This document shows, in pieces, positions 25,280 to 36,830 of a stretch of 64,000 nucleotides of DNA. Both the position numbers and the translations under genes were made by a program. Every line of letters starts with the position of its first letter. The stretch's first letter is position 1. The notes beneath the pieces are model-generated. The model made no database searches. It was not told the DNA's origin and was given only the letters and a program-made list of their open reading frames with translations. Source of the stretch: Oopsacas minuta (Eukaryota > Porifera > Hexactinellida > Lyssacinosida > Leucopsacidae); contig JAKMXF010000299.1 of assembly GCA_024704765.1 (NCBI GenBank), positions 1,002,556 through 1,066,555 of the forward strand, given 5' to 3'.

Positions 25280-26800
25280 GGTTAGAGAAGCTAGTATGTT
25301 AATGATAAATCCATCAAAGAAGCGTCAGTTATGTCCTGGAGGGATGGGTAGATATTACCAAGATAATTTTGGAATACATCTCTATAAACTACGTTTCTAA
25401 CCCGTACACCTCCTGATGGGGAGTAGTCACGCCCACATGCCATAACCTTCAAACCTCTAGGGTTCTGTACTCTACTCAATGCTACGTATAATTGCCTGTG
25501 ACTGAAAATAGCGTGGAAATATTCCTACAGATTCCAAACTCTGACCCTGCCCTTTATTAATGGTGATACAGAAGGCAGGGCGAATAGGGAATTGCATCCT
25601 TTCGAGGATAAAAGGGAATTCTGTCTAGGAAGGCATCATCATTATGCGAAGGATAAACACTCGTTTACCGCAATGTACGTCTGTGCCAATTTCTGAGTCA
25701 ATGATATGGTTTAAGAATGGTCTCATAGTCTAGCGAGAACCATTGCACATGCCTTGCGTAGGATCGAGGCTACGCAGTAATATTATAGAAGAATTAACCT
25801 TATGGTTAAGTCGGTGCGGAGGCAAGCTAGATGGTATAATGGAATTTAGGAATTCAGTTGGAAATAAACTTGCCTGATCCTGCTTTACTGAGTCCCCACT
25901 CAACAATACATGTGTATCTCCAGGGAGTTGGTTCATAACATAATGGGTGATGTATTCAGTTGTTTCGTTTTTGGGGGACATCATAATATGTGAGTAATAC
26001 AATCACGATCATTATATTTTTCCTTACTATATCCATAAATATTCGCGACCAAGTCTCCAATTGTTTCACCACGTACTATATCTTAGCATCTAGGTAAATC
26101 ATGTTAGATTCGTTCTCAGGTTCAGTGCCTTCACCTACTCGGAGTAAGAAGTCTGAGAAATTGCTTACTTCTACTGAGTCATGTTGGTCTAAACTCTGTA
26201 GGCGCATGTTTATAGTCAACTTCATCACTTTTATATGATCCCAGAGTGGTGATCTATTGATACAGGCTCATACTACCTGTGCTCTGGTACTATGTCGAAT
26301 TACAGGGAGGATCTGGTGGAAATCCCCTCCAAATGGTAGCTCACAGGAACAAATATCTCTCGAACTACGATTTATACACTCGGCTGCATATCTGTGTACC
26401 ATTGGAGCTTCATCCCAGACTATTAGCTTCGCACTTTGTATCAGTTTTGCTAGTGCGCTCTGTTTGGGGATGTTACAAACTGATAGGTCATTTAAGGGAA
26501 TTGGACCTTCAATCTAGAATGAACTGTCCTTCCACCAGTAAGCAGAAGGGCTGCTATGCCTGATGAAGCCATAGCTAATGCGATATGTCCTTCTCATCTC
26601 ACTTTAGCTAATAGAGTGTTGTACAGAAATGTCTTTCCATTACCTCCTGATCCATCAATGAAGAAAGCTCTCTGTTCAACACCCGTATCAGTTATTGTCT
26701 CAATTATGCAATTATATATTTCATACTGATCAGAGTTCAGTACAGGAATATTAGTCTCTGCGATGAAAGCTTGGTGGTGCACATCAAACTCTAATTCATC
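25280..26800 (-). pseudogene. PIF1-like helicase domain of the Helitron
   Basis: The 5'-3' SF1B helicase portion is fragmented. The Walker A loop FIDGSGGNGKT lies near 26630-26660, preceded by DQYEIYNCI. Further along, 26002-25730 reads YVMNQLPGD, PTEFLNSIIPSSLPPHRLN and then MCNGSR, matching the insert blocks typical of Helitron helicases. Motif VI with [11 protein letters not shown] and LKVM lies at about 25440-25490. At least four frame changes occur, so it is dead. Confidence 0.82.
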
Positions 26801-27639
26801 TTGAAAAAAATTAGGTTAATCATGTGGACTACTGTTATGTAAGGGCAGTGGCATCCCTCCAAAGTCACACGGAGACTTTCCCTGCTTTGCAAGTCGGTAC
26901 TCAATATTTAACAACGCACTGTTCAAGATATGGTCATCCAATTCAGTAGTAGGAGAAATAATTCTAGCTGAGAAAATAAAGTCTTCAGCCAAAGACGCCT
27001 ATGTTCATTCCACAAAACTAATGGGTCAGCTGGTTCGTTAAACATAAGTAGTGTGAACAGAGTTGACGTAGTTCTGATGGCATAGAATATGAAGCATCGT
27101 ATGTCAAACAATCATCACACTCTTGGTCATCTTCTAACAGACCTCGTCTGCGAGCTGCTTCCTTGTAGGTATTGCAAATAGTATCATCAGGGAATGTTCG
27201 GATATCCTTGTAACTGCGACATCCAGTTACATGGTGTAGGTGGATTCTCAGGTAGAAACGGTCCCCTTCACTCGGATGGGCTGAACATACTCGACCAATC
27301 ATGGTCCCATGTCACTTTTTCATTTCTTTCCACTCATATGAGGATGTATCTCACACAAACATATCAAGGAATTTGCCGTAAGTAATATTTCTGGCACTAA
27401 GGGAACTTTTCATTAGCTTTGAACCACCTTCTAAGTGTAGAGTGTTTCTGTTCGTTAAGCACAGCTTCTAGGTCAGAACTTTCTCTGAACACCACGGATT
27501 GTTTTCCTTCCAGATGGAGTCACTAATCTGCTACATGTGGTTTGTTTGTATGGAGTTCATAACCAAATGAACGGTAGCAAGCTTCGATAGCAGATACATA
27601 TCTAGCTTCTAGGTAATTGGCAATCTCATCTACCTCCTT
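26801..27639 (-). pseudogene. Helitron linker between Rep and helicase, decayed
   Basis: The reverse strand at 27018-27302 reads a piece with FYLRIHLHHVTGCRSYKDIRT and an ARRRGLLEDD motif, both typical of the conserved region between the Helitron Rep and helicase domains. Surrounding frames are interrupted. Confidence 0.7.
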
Positions 27640-28690
27640 CTAGCTACTTGCACTACTTTCTCCTGCATGAAATTCTACAATGACCCTATCGTGACCTTTT
27701 AAGTATTTGTACAGATATTTCACTGCTTTAACTCTACTACTGATTTCAACATAAATATGAGCATTGAACTTTAGGAGAAAAGTTAGATTATATGAAACAA
27801 CCCATCGGTTGTCTAGTTCAAACCCGCATACTTTAGCCGTACGTTTGTAAACTGGGTAGCTATCTTTATCTTTATTAGTAAATTTGGCAAATGCCTTTAG
27901 AAATTGTTTACTACATTTTCCATCTCGCATGCATGAAGCGGTTTCCTTAATACTCCACATCATACAACGCTTCACGATTTTATAAAGTTTTGGTGATGTT
28001 GAAGGGTTAGAAATTTCTGCACATACAAATTTATCATAATCAGATGGATCTCTAGGTTTATCCTCTTCTGTTAAAATCACTAAGATATGTGCATGAGGGA
28101 AGCCAAGTTTTTGAAATTCAATAGTGTATGCATATACTTTAGGCCTCCCTAGTACGTGTTTTACGCAGATATCGTCAATAAATTCACGAAATTTTATTAC
28201 GAATACCCGAACAATCAAATCAGGACGACCTGTCAGTTTTTTATTATTCATAAGAGCTGATGTTATCTTTTCACAATCTGGATTACACGTAAATGCAATG
28301 AAATAATCAGGCTTACCGTATTGTCTGACTATGGACATGCAGTCCTGATACAATTCAAACATATATTTTGGACCTCTTATGAAGGAATAAGGTAATATCA
28401 ATCTTCTACCAAATTGTCCAGGATTTATATCTCCAGCAGAGACTGCACCACTAAGTCCGCTATATAGTTCTACTCTGAGCATCTTTTGATTGAACTTGCA
28501 ATAATTGAGTCTCACTTGCTGGACTTTAGCAAACATATCAACCAAGTATTGATGGTAGTGCCTATCATGGAGGTGTAGATAGCTTACTTTCCTCTAACCA
28601 TAATACGATAAGAGTAGAACTCCTTGGGTGTGAGGAAATTTAAGTGCCACGCATTATCTCCTGAAGGAACAAAAGAACATAACACAACTC
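27640..28690 (-). pseudogene. Helitron Rep (HUH endonuclease) domain
   Basis: The Rep domain nicks and joins single-stranded DNA for rolling-circle transposition. A 301-residue open frame (28545-27640) carries LPYSFIRGPKYM, FTCNPDC, an HUH-type metal site FPHAHIL (residues about 149-155) and the tyrosine region KAVKYLYKYLKGHD (residues about 273-286). Upstream, 28690-28590 reads FPSGDNAWHL and FYSYRIMVR in another frame, which is the conserved lead-in. This is the best-preserved part of the element, but upstream and downstream frames are broken. Confidence 0.88.
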
Positions 28691-28699
28691 AACAAGATT

Positions 28700-30950
28700 T
28701 CTCATCAGAGATCACATACATTTATCTTAGCATACTTTTGAATGCTGAACTCGAATCTGCAATCAGAATTTCTCTAGCACGTCTAGTTATTCTGAAATCC
28801 AATATCCATTTTTTTAATAATATAGTATTACCTAGTTACTAAATTGCTATATGAGCATGCCTATTTTGATTCAATTATCTGGAATATAAATGACTTTACT
28901 TATTTGAATTCAAGCAAATCAAATTATAAACATGCATCGTAATTGTAGAACTCATCACTACAATTTCTGTTACGTTTGTGGTCTTTTTTGCGTAAAATCA
29001 CAAAGACGACCAGTCACAAATCAATTAAAGAACACATACAAATTGTACTTCGAATGTCCACTTGGTGACCAAGACAAGTCGTGGGCACCACATGTTATAT
29101 GCACTTCTTGTTCAAGTGGACTACGTGATTGGTTGAACAAAAGGAAAGTTTCAATGCCATTTGCAATACCCATGGTCTGGAGGGAACAGAAAAATCACCT
29201 TGATGATTGTTACTTTTGCCTTATCGACATTACAGGATTCTCAGCCAAGAATAAGCACGCTCTTGTTTACCCAGACTTGGATTCTGCTCGCAGGCCAATT
29301 CCAGACAACTCATTATCAATCCCAATTCCCAAGCCACAGCAAATTAAAATCGGGTCTGATATGGTGGAAGATGTTCATGGAGATTCTACACATGCCAATT
29401 ATGTCCCCGAAGATGAATTACTAGAGCCACAAACATTTACACAGGGAGAATTGAATGACCTGGTCAGGGATCTAGACTTATCTAAAGACAAAGCTGAACT
29501 CCTTGCATCCAGGCTCAAACAGAAAAACCTACTCGACAAAGATGTCCTAGTATCCCACTATCGCAAGCGAAATTTCGATCTCGCTCGATACTACACTACT
29601 GATGGTCCACTGTGCTATTGTAATGATATCGAAGGACTCTATGCAAACCTATTACAAGAACATTCTTCCTCTGATTGGCGCCTTTTCATCGACTCGTCAA
29701 AACGCAGTTCGAAAGCTGTTCTGTTGCATAACTGAAATCTAAAGCCTGGCGTTCCAATTGCTCACTCCGTCTATCTCAAAGAAACCGTCGTCAATTTGCA
29801 GGAAGTTTGGAGGCAATACAGTATAGAACACATATATGGAATATCTGCGCTGATCTTAAGATAATCGGGCTATTGATGGGCTTGCAACAAGGTTTTACGA
29901 AGTATTGTTGTTTCCTATGTCAATGGGACAGCCGAACAACTAGTGAACATTATAAAAATGTGATTGGCCGAAGAGAACCTATGAAGTGGGGAAAACCAAT
30001 TTACAGCATTCGCCATTGGTAGATCCAAACAAAGTCTTCCTACCCCCACTTCATATTAAACTTGGATTAATGAAAACATTCGTTAAAACAATGGGCAAAA
30101 CAAATTCAGCAGGATTTCTGCATTTGGTAGGCAAATTTCCGAAACTAAGCGAGGCAAAGTTAAAAGAGGGAGTATTTGTAGGACCACAAATCAGACAAGC
30201 ATCCAGAGATCCAGATTTCGAGAAGACATTATCCAAATTAGAAATGAGTACTTGGAATTCTTTCAAATGGGTTTGTGAAAACTTCTTGGGCAACAAGAAG
30301 TCGTCCAACTACAGAGAAGGAGTGGAAACCTTGCTTAACGCATACGAGAAGATGGGCTGTCGCATGTCGCTAAAAACTCCACTTCTTACACTCTCACCTT
30401 GATTTTTTCCCTGAGAACCTTGGTGCTGTAAGTGATGAACAGGGTGAGAGATTCCACCAAGACATACAGGAGATTGAAACCCGATACCAAGGTTTCTGGA
30501 ATGAGCGCATGATGTCCGATTACTGTTGGAGGCTCTTCAGAGATAATCCCACAAGAAATATAAAAGGAAGTCGTACTCTCAACACTTTTAATTTAGTTAG
30601 CTACCTTTATACTTCTAGATGGATATGTATTTCCCCTTAGTTTGTGAGTAGTTGATACATGCATGAGTGTGAATAATTATATGTAAGAGCTAGGATAATA
30701 ACTGATATTATCTTGGCATTAATCTAAAACATCGTAATGTTGATTTATTTCAGATGGCTATCATGTAAGAAGACAAAAAGACAGCCACTACCATAAAATA
30801 ACAGGAAAAATTTAGGAAATACATAAAAATCGTTGACTTGTAGATGGAAAAAAACTGGACGTGCTGGAAAGAATCTGAAAGCAGATTTGAATTCAGCGTA
30901 AAAAACTAGCTTAGAAAATGTCAATCTAATACTTAACGAGAAAATGAAGT
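28700..30950 (+). mobile_element. insertion inside the Helitron, unknown transposon type
   Basis: The Helitron coding blocks on the reverse strand stop at about 28690 and resume at about 30960. The intervening sequence has no Helitron match and encodes a forward-strand protein family common in invertebrate transposon-derived predictions. I did not find clear terminal repeats or a target duplication, so both limits are approximate and the class is undetermined. Confidence 0.6.
28932..30600 (+). pseudogene. transposon-type protein with candidate D-D-E residues
   Basis: ATG at 28932 opens a 267-codon frame with an N-terminal Cys/His-rich region: CRTHHYNFCYVCGLFC, later HVICTSC, and DDCYFCLI. 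Then come VYPDLDSARRPIP and WRLFIDSSKRSSKAVLLHN, ended by TGA at 29733-29735 where related proteins (from memory) have Gly, so a GGA to TGA change is likely. The same frame then continues NLKPGVPIAHSVYLKET. Later pieces in other frames are ICADLKIIGLLMGLQ, YCCFLCQWDSR, PPLHIKLGLMKTFVK and NLGAVSDEQGERFHQDI, ending near 30600. FIDSS, ADLK and GERFHQD are candidate catalytic Asp/Asp/Glu positions, but that is inference. The family is widespread and repetitive in invertebrates as I recall it; I do not know an established name. Three lesions at least. Confidence 0.7.
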
Positions 30951-30959
30951 TAAATTTTG

Positions 30960-32220
30960 TTGACCCGTGTAATGTGAAGGATCATAAGCACAGTTGCACT
31001 CGTTGATACGTTGCAAACCCCCTGTACGTGTATGTGGACCATGTCTCTGTTAGCTACTCCTTCTATATACCCGTCTCCAGGCATTATGACAATAATCTCA
31101 CGAGCAGTGGAGCATTATATCGTCTGGAATCTGGACCACCATCAGCCCTGATGATCATCCTACGTCACTGACTCCGTTTTCTTTCATCATATCTATACCT
31201 TGTTTGAGATAAGAGAAATAAGGGCTAATCTCATGGAGCATATCTTGGAGTTCTCTCAATTCTGGAAGATATGCCTCTCCGAGGGGTGGCTGACGGTTCT
31301 CTAGTTCATCATCAGCTGTTCCGTCATGAATATAGATTTGGACAAAGGATGGTGCCCCGCCTTCTCTCTGAGTGAGTTTTCCGAAATAATGGTGGACAAC
31401 TCCTTGAATGCGGAAAGTGTAAACTTCACGTTTAGCGTTTGCTAGTTCTATATCAAGGTTCACACCGATTGAAGCAAAAGCAAGAACCGAGTTGTAAGCT
31501 CTTATATATTGTCTGAACTCTCTCTCTCTTGACTGTCATTAATAGTCAGTAGATATCTAAGCATCTTGGGTAGAGGGGCTAAAGGAGGAAGAACAACCTT
31601 TCCCTGTCCACAACAGAGGGAAAATTTGAAACACTTTTTAGTGCAACTGAAGAGTTTCTCCTTCTCCCAAAATTTGTCCCCACAATGGGAACATGATAAA
31701 TTCATGAGGCCTGCTGAGTGTTATCGATTACATTATCGAGAATTTCCGACACAGGATAAGAACTCGCAGAATTAAGGAGATTACTTTTAGTTTTACCTTT
31801 AGATCTGGCTTTGTAATCTCTCTGATAGTTTATTCGGGCAATGCGTTTGCCATTGTTCTCGATTTCATTCTGAGCTACTTCGTACTCTAACTGACGCTTT
31901 AGGCGTAAAGCTCGTTTAGTAGGGCTCGGGATTTCAAAATGAACATTCTGGCCTTCCAACTGGCATTTGAGACGAGCGGTACGCTCTGTGGCCCTCTCAA
32001 TTTCTAAACTTCTTCGCGAACATGTTCTTTGGCACTCGAGACGGACAGTATGTCCATAACATTTTGTTTGTCTGAATACGCCAGTTGGGTATAAAGCTGC
32101 ATCTCAAACCTAGCTCTTCTTAATTGGGAGGATTCTTTGAGTCGATTATCTCTTTTCCTCTGGGCTTCGTTTTAGCGAATTTCTTGGGACCACGTTAAAT
32201 TACTCGAGGTATTTTGTGAT
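30960..32220 (-). pseudogene. Helitron N-terminal region
   Basis: From 32220: a basic, Arg/Glu-rich N-terminal segment (SQLRRARFEMQLY, ERTARLKCQLEG), then LKRQLEYEVAQNEIENN, then a zinc finger with LSCSHCGDKFWEKEKLFSC and LCCGQGKVVLPPLAPLP (31502-31705). Then RAYNSVLAFASIGV, YTFRIQGVVHHYFGKL and PSFVQIYIHDG (31155-31463), and a MPGDGYIEG piece near 31065. These are the standard order of the N-terminal Helitron region. Stops and shifts occur at about 31500, 31700 and 32170. Confidence 0.85.
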
Positions 32221-32239
32221 ACAAAGAACGTAAAATATG

Positions 32240-33036
32240 TCAAGATGTTTCAAGTTGTAAATATAAGTGTTGAATTATTCAGAATATTTAGTATTCTATA
32301 TTTATACAGTTAATGTGATCAAAAATAAAGTTGTAATTTTGTGGGCGCTTCATATAAACATTAACAAACATTGTTACATATTTATATAATTTTAATTTAA
32401 TCATGTTAGTGCGCAAGATATTTAATATGCAATAGAGTCCTCAATGTAGTGGGTTACATAGCATAGTTACAGGTTAAACAAACTGGAATTTGAAAAATGT
32501 TGCGCAATTGGAACCATTGCATCCCAAATAGACTGGGTTAGAGCCTATATTATATGATTACAATAATTTGTAAACCCTGGAATCTTATAGGTTATTACAT
32601 TTTGACATCTATCTAAGAGACTTTTTGAGATATCGCTTAGATCTAAGAAGTGGTCCTAGATTTATCACATTCCACACCTGTCAAATTTCAAGTTTGTAGC
32701 TCTTACCAGTTCTCCAATCAATTCCGGAGAAAAAACACAAAAAACCCATCTACAAATTATATAATTGATTTGTAAATAGTTACAAAGTTTAAGTATTTAT
32801 TTCAGTGACGATCAAAGTATTGTTATCGCGGTAAAATATGTAATTAATAAATTTCCAATTGAGTTAATCATAATTTTCACTTCCATATAGACTTGGAATA
32901 TATCATAGAAGTTCATTAATTCATTAATTAAATTATTCAGTAATGATTTAGTTTGGTAATAATCTTTGTTACGATAAAAAGTATTTTTTTGAAATTGCGA
33001 GAAAAATATATACTTATCAACTTGCTCTAAATAGAT
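32240..33036. other. non-coding, nothing recognised
   Basis: AT-rich gap between the Helitron and the Ginger-like element. The 75-codon reverse frame at 32812-33039 overlaps the repeat arm and has no motif. Confidence 0.5.
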
Positions 33037-33171
33037 CACATTATTTACTTACATACACTTATGCAATCATAATTTTAGTAATTGTGTTTAACGTGCGTAT
33101 TACGTATACAAAGGAAAATAAGCGGAAAATTCTAAGAATCAATAAATATAAACAAAACTTTGAAATGTATT
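33037..33171 (+). repeat. left terminal inverted repeat of the Ginger-like element
   Basis: About 135 bp whose reverse complement closely matches 36090-36222. Identical stretches include TTTTAGTAATTGTGTTTAAC and GTGCGTATTACGTATACAAA, with only a few substitutions and single-base gaps in total. The outer edge reads CACATTATTTACTT. Confidence 0.9.
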
Positions 33172-33221
33172 CAATATTTGATAATTTCACTGTTTGATGC
33201 ATCCAACTGAGTTCGAATTAT

Positions 33222-34300
33222 TTGTCAATTATTAATTCTAATAACCTTGTTAATGCATCGGGAAATACTTACTTAATCGTCATAAAAGCTGACCAAAGAC
33301 TTGATATTCTCAAAGAAGTCCATGATAATCCTGGACTTCAATGTTTTCGCTATTCGTGTCGTATTGCAATTGAGAGATATTTCTGGCCAGGAATGTACAC
33401 GGAAATACGTAGTTCTATACAAAAATGTGTACCGTGTCAGAGGAACCAACCTAGCCTAAATGCACCACCATACCACTACAACCATTCCCAGTTATAACGA
33501 AAGTGTGGTTTAGAGTAGGCATAGATTTGACGGGACCACTAATAGTGTAAGAAGGTTACAAATACATTCTTACTTTCATCCATCACTTTACTAAATGGAT
33601 CGAGACTCCTCCTCTGAAAACGAAAAACGCGAGAGAATTGACTGAAAACGGAAGAGAATTCACGAATACGATTTCCAAAACACTTCAAGAAATACATGGT
33701 TGTAAATTACTATTCTCAGCTCTCACCATCCTCAAAGAATGGTCTCGTAGAATATACACACACAAAGTGGTTTAACAATCTTTAAAAAATCTTTAAGTGA
33801 AAACGGGATGACTGGTTTCACTACTTGGAGCAAGTTACGTTTTCAATTAACATTCGCCCTCGTGAGACCACAAAATATTCTGCATTCGAACTAATGCATG
33901 GCAATCGCAAACCATGCCTTCCATTTGAAGCTGAAAACTTCTCTTTCCTCTATTCTGAGGTCTCTTTGGAGGAAAATCCATTTGAAGATAACGCTAATGA
34001 CATGAACTACTCGAATTCATGATAAATGAGCAAGAAGATTAATTTCAACAGGCTGGCAAAAATCCCATAAACTCAAAGAAAATAATGAAGGACCAGTTCG
34101 ACAAAAAAGTAAATCCAATCACTTGAAGCTTTAAAGTAAATGACGAAGTACTCATTGAGAATGTGTCCAGAATGAGAAGCAAATGGAGGGAAATTACAAG
34201 ACAAGTGAATCGGCCCCTATCCAATCACAAAGGTTTCTACGAGAACGCTCCAAGTTTGCAAAAATATAGCTAAACTCGAGTAAAGAGATCCAAGGCTAAA
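33222..34300 (+). pseudogene. Ginger-type integrase/transposase, broken
   Basis: The first block (33222-33497) is an integrase HHCC zinc-binding domain: ILKEVHDNPG, YFWPGMYTEI and KCVPCQRNQP. The catalytic core follows in other frames with FRVGIDLTGPL (first Asp) and FIHHFTKWIETPPL. The segment around the second acidic residue is shortened: TENGREFTN stands where TDNGxEF is expected. The third block (SHHPQ then NIHT, two frames) is damaged. At 33825-34022 the frame gives SINIRPRETTKYSAFELMHGN, the standard post-core segment. Near 34200-34260 YPITKVSTRTLQV resembles the GPY/F C-terminal module. Many stops; inactive. Confidence 0.8.
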
Positions 34301-34347
34301 CTCTGAAGAGGGACTCCAATACTACATCTACAAGAAAGAGAATTAAG

Positions 34348-35752
34348 TTGAATCCACTGATAAGCAACTTGACAGAAGAAAACGCACAACTATTTGACGA
34401 AGATGAAATTCTACCCATTTCGTCCCCATTTTTAGCTGGAGAAGAAGTTGTATTTGCAACAAGTGAACAAGAAGACAGCCGCTCAAGAAGAGAGATCATT
34501 GATCTACTCTTGTTAATGAAAGAACATGTAATTGGATCACTCCAATTGAATATTCAACTCTCTCCACTACATAATGATCTTCATAATAGAAGTGACATGC
34601 TTTATAAAGATTTGTATGATCGGAGGTTGGAACACAATCCTCCTATTTATGATGAAGATGCTTCTTCTATTACGAATTACGATACTATTCTCGAAATTTC
34701 TGAGATAATGAATACATGGTGTCTAGAAAGTCAGAACGTAAGTATACCTTATTACCATTATACGAGTGAAGAAATTGAGCATTCATCACAATGGAAAAGA
34801 AAGAGTATAGATTAAATTACCAAAGTCTTTCTACCCGTAGTCCAAAAACTCTTATTATCAAGTCGTTTGAATAAACCTAGAGCTAGAGGAATGGAAATGC
34901 CAGACGAAAAACAAAAGAAAATGACTGCACATTACACTCACAAACATTAGAAGATTGCTGTACTCCATGGGGAGGGGAATATAATGGAACCAGACTCGTA
35001 AATACATGCTCAGTTGATAATTTTATCACCTTATATTTGCCTGTATATGAAACTCTTCCAAAAACATAAACGAGATTAGCTTCAATTACAATAACGCATA
35101 ACTTTGAAAGAATTACTCAAATGGTAAAGGCTCGTAGCTTTAACAACTACGCTACTGGATAGCTCCAAAGCTTGGAATATCAATTGCAGATGCTCAATAC
35201 GACTTTTTAACATACGGAGGGAAGATGGTTAAATTCTTTGAGGAAATTTACTTATGTTCCAGTCAGTATTTAATTGAATTCCAATGTTGGGGCTGCTGCT
35301 TCTCAGAAAAACATCTCAACCTATATAAAGTAGAAAAGAATTGTCAGGCTACAATAGATAACCGCATAAATTCTGGTTTCAACTGCCTCAAGTGCAGAGA
35401 TGCAAATGCTAACATTGAGGAAATTTCCAGAAAGTTTTTAAGAGTGCCACCACTTATGATTCTTGAAGTTGGTCACATTAGCTCTTGCTCTAAAGATATC
35501 ATCAATCAAAATCTAATTGAGGAAAATATCTTCATATGTCATATGAGCACAAAGCTACATTACAGCCTCATCGGTTATATCATAAATGTTAGGTTGCATT
35601 TCTTTATGAAGATAAAGTATAGAAAGTGTTGGTATACCTATGATGGGATAGAAAACCACAAGCTTAAAATAACAAGTAAAGATATGATGATAAGGCTAGG
35701 ACATATTAACTGTATCTTCTACACATTGACAGAGATTACAAGTTTAGAATGA
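34348..35752 (+). pseudogene. USP-like (peptidase C19-type) domain carried by the transposon
   Basis: A 155-codon acidic linker frame (34348-34815) is followed by a region reading [10 protein letters not shown] and [14 protein letters not shown] at about 34960-35030. NTCxxN resembles the Cys box of ubiquitin-specific proteases. After stops, the 175-codon frame at 35225-35752 has paired cysteines (CWGCC, CLKC), RVPPLMILEVGHI and HYSLIGYIINVRLHFFMKI then CWYTYDGI. The last part resembles the USP His box, with YxLxGyI, a His and a W.xYDG block. Family: deubiquitinase-like cysteine protease, role in the transposon unknown. Cys-to-His order fits USP, but this is by motif only; alternatives are Ulp1- or OTU-type. 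Confidence 0.55.
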
Positions 35753-36089
35753 TCATCATTCCACATATTCTAAATCACATAACCGTTCCCTTCGGCTGGG
35801 CTACAGAAGTCTATATTGTAGTACTTAGCGATTACAAGTCAACGATTATAATGTTTTGCTTGTTTAATAAAAATATATGTCGTACTTAGTCACTTTACTT
35901 GTGATATGTAGTTTATGGTAATGGGGCTTGATACACAAGTTTGTAATAATTCAATTGATTCGTCACTGAATACAGCATTTATTCAGGCCTCTTAGTATCC
36001 CACCGGTCATCTTGTTACAATAAATCCTCGTTAATTTGGATCATTCTTTTTTTCGCTCAGTCCAGCTCGTACAACTCAACCTCAAAATA

Positions 36090-36222
36090 CAATTTCAAAG
36101 CTTTGTTTATATTTATTGATTCTTAGAATTTTCCGCTTATTTTTCCTTTGTATACGTAATACGCACGTTAAACACAATTACTAAAATTATGATTACATAA
36201 GTGTATGCAAGTAAATAATGTG
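36090..36222 (-). repeat. right terminal inverted repeat of the Ginger-like element
   Basis: Inverse of 33037-33171, ending CAAGTAAATAATGTG at 36222. The inner limit is about 36090, where similarity to the left arm fades. Confidence 0.9.
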
Positions 36223-36255
36223 AGAAGGAACCTAAAAAGTGCTAAGTCATCATAA

Positions 36256-36830
36256 TTGACCGCAATGATGAATGTAGAAATGGGGGACCAAAATCTGCAA
36301 ATGTTTTTGAATTTGCAGAAAATGGTCCCCAGGACAATTTGCGTAGGGGTAACCAATTTCTGCAAACACCACCATGCTGTATTCAAATACAGCTGTTCTC
36401 CTATCAGTTGGTGGGTAAGGCAGGGACTAAAGCGAAATCTGATGGACAGCTTAACAGACCACGCGGCTTGTCAGTGGACGCGAGTGGGGATGTGTACTGA
36501 ATATTGGAATTACAGAGTATCCATTTTACGAAAATTTGGAACTTATAAATTTCTCGGTAGAGATATTTTTGTGCATTCCAAAGATGTGAAGCTAACACAT
36601 TCTTTGGTGGTAGTATTAGACTGGAGTTTTCATTGGATACATTATTTCAATAATGGAAATCTTCTTAGCTCCTGCGTTACACAAGGATACCAGCAACACT
36701 GCTTACTATACGATCCGTCCTTTTTTTGTCTGGCCGAATCCGAAAATATTACCATTATCGACAGACTTATTTACATCAAGATTGTTTCGAATCTGGAGGC
36801 TTCTTATAAACCATAGGAAGGAAAGAGAAA
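36256..36830 (+). pseudogene. NHL-repeat protein fragment, pseudogene
   Basis: In one frame 36436-36500 reads SDGQLNRPRGLSVDASGDVY, a textbook NHL beta-propeller repeat (GQLxxPxGLxVDxxGxVYV). Other frames of the same stretch give FLNLQKMVPRTI, FGTYKFLGRDIFVHSKD, WIHYFNNGNLLSSCVTQG and a later RLFRIW then LLxTIGRK-type ending, all consistent with further NHL blades. The pieces sit in different frames, so it is a broken copy or fossil. NHL repeats occur in TRIM-NHL proteins and in repeat-expanded invertebrate families. It lies between the Ginger-like element and a Tc1-like element with no terminal repeats of its own. Confidence 0.6.

Larger units (their letters stand above)
24687..32220 (-). 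mobile_element. Helitron (Rep-PIF1-OTU), decayed and interrupted
   Basis: From 32220 downward the reverse strand carries a basic N-terminal region, a Cys-rich finger, the Helitron-like N domain, a Rep nuclease with HUH motif, a PIF1-type helicase and an OTU protease. The coding blocks are in canonical order but contain many stops. About 2.2 kb of forward-strand material (about 28700-30950) interrupts it. I could not identify a 3' CTRR end or terminal hairpin. A hAT with target duplication abuts its 3' side. Confidence 0.85.
33037..36222 (+). mobile_element. Ginger-like integrase DNA transposon with USP-like ORF
   Basis: About 3.2 kb bounded by long, well-matched inverted repeats. Inside are a retroviral/gypsy-type integrase relic and a second relic resembling a ubiquitin-specific protease. 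There is no reverse transcriptase, protease, gag or direct LTR. Terminal inverted rather than direct repeats together with an integrase-like transposase is the definition of the Ginger group of DNA transposons. The flanks AGAT / AGAA would be a 4-bp duplication with one mismatch, in line with Ginger, but this is weak. Coding frames are heavily damaged, while the terminal repeats remain about 95% alike by eye. Confidence 0.82.

Noticed and set aside
33222-34300. LTR retrotransposon (gypsy-like) interpretation of the integrase
   Set aside because: The flanking repeats are inverted, not direct, and no reverse transcriptase, RNase H, protease or gag is present, so a Ginger-type DNA transposon fits better.
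36168-36386. 72-codon reverse frame
   Set aside because: Overlaps the Ginger-like right repeat and is antisense to the NHL fragment; a shadow.
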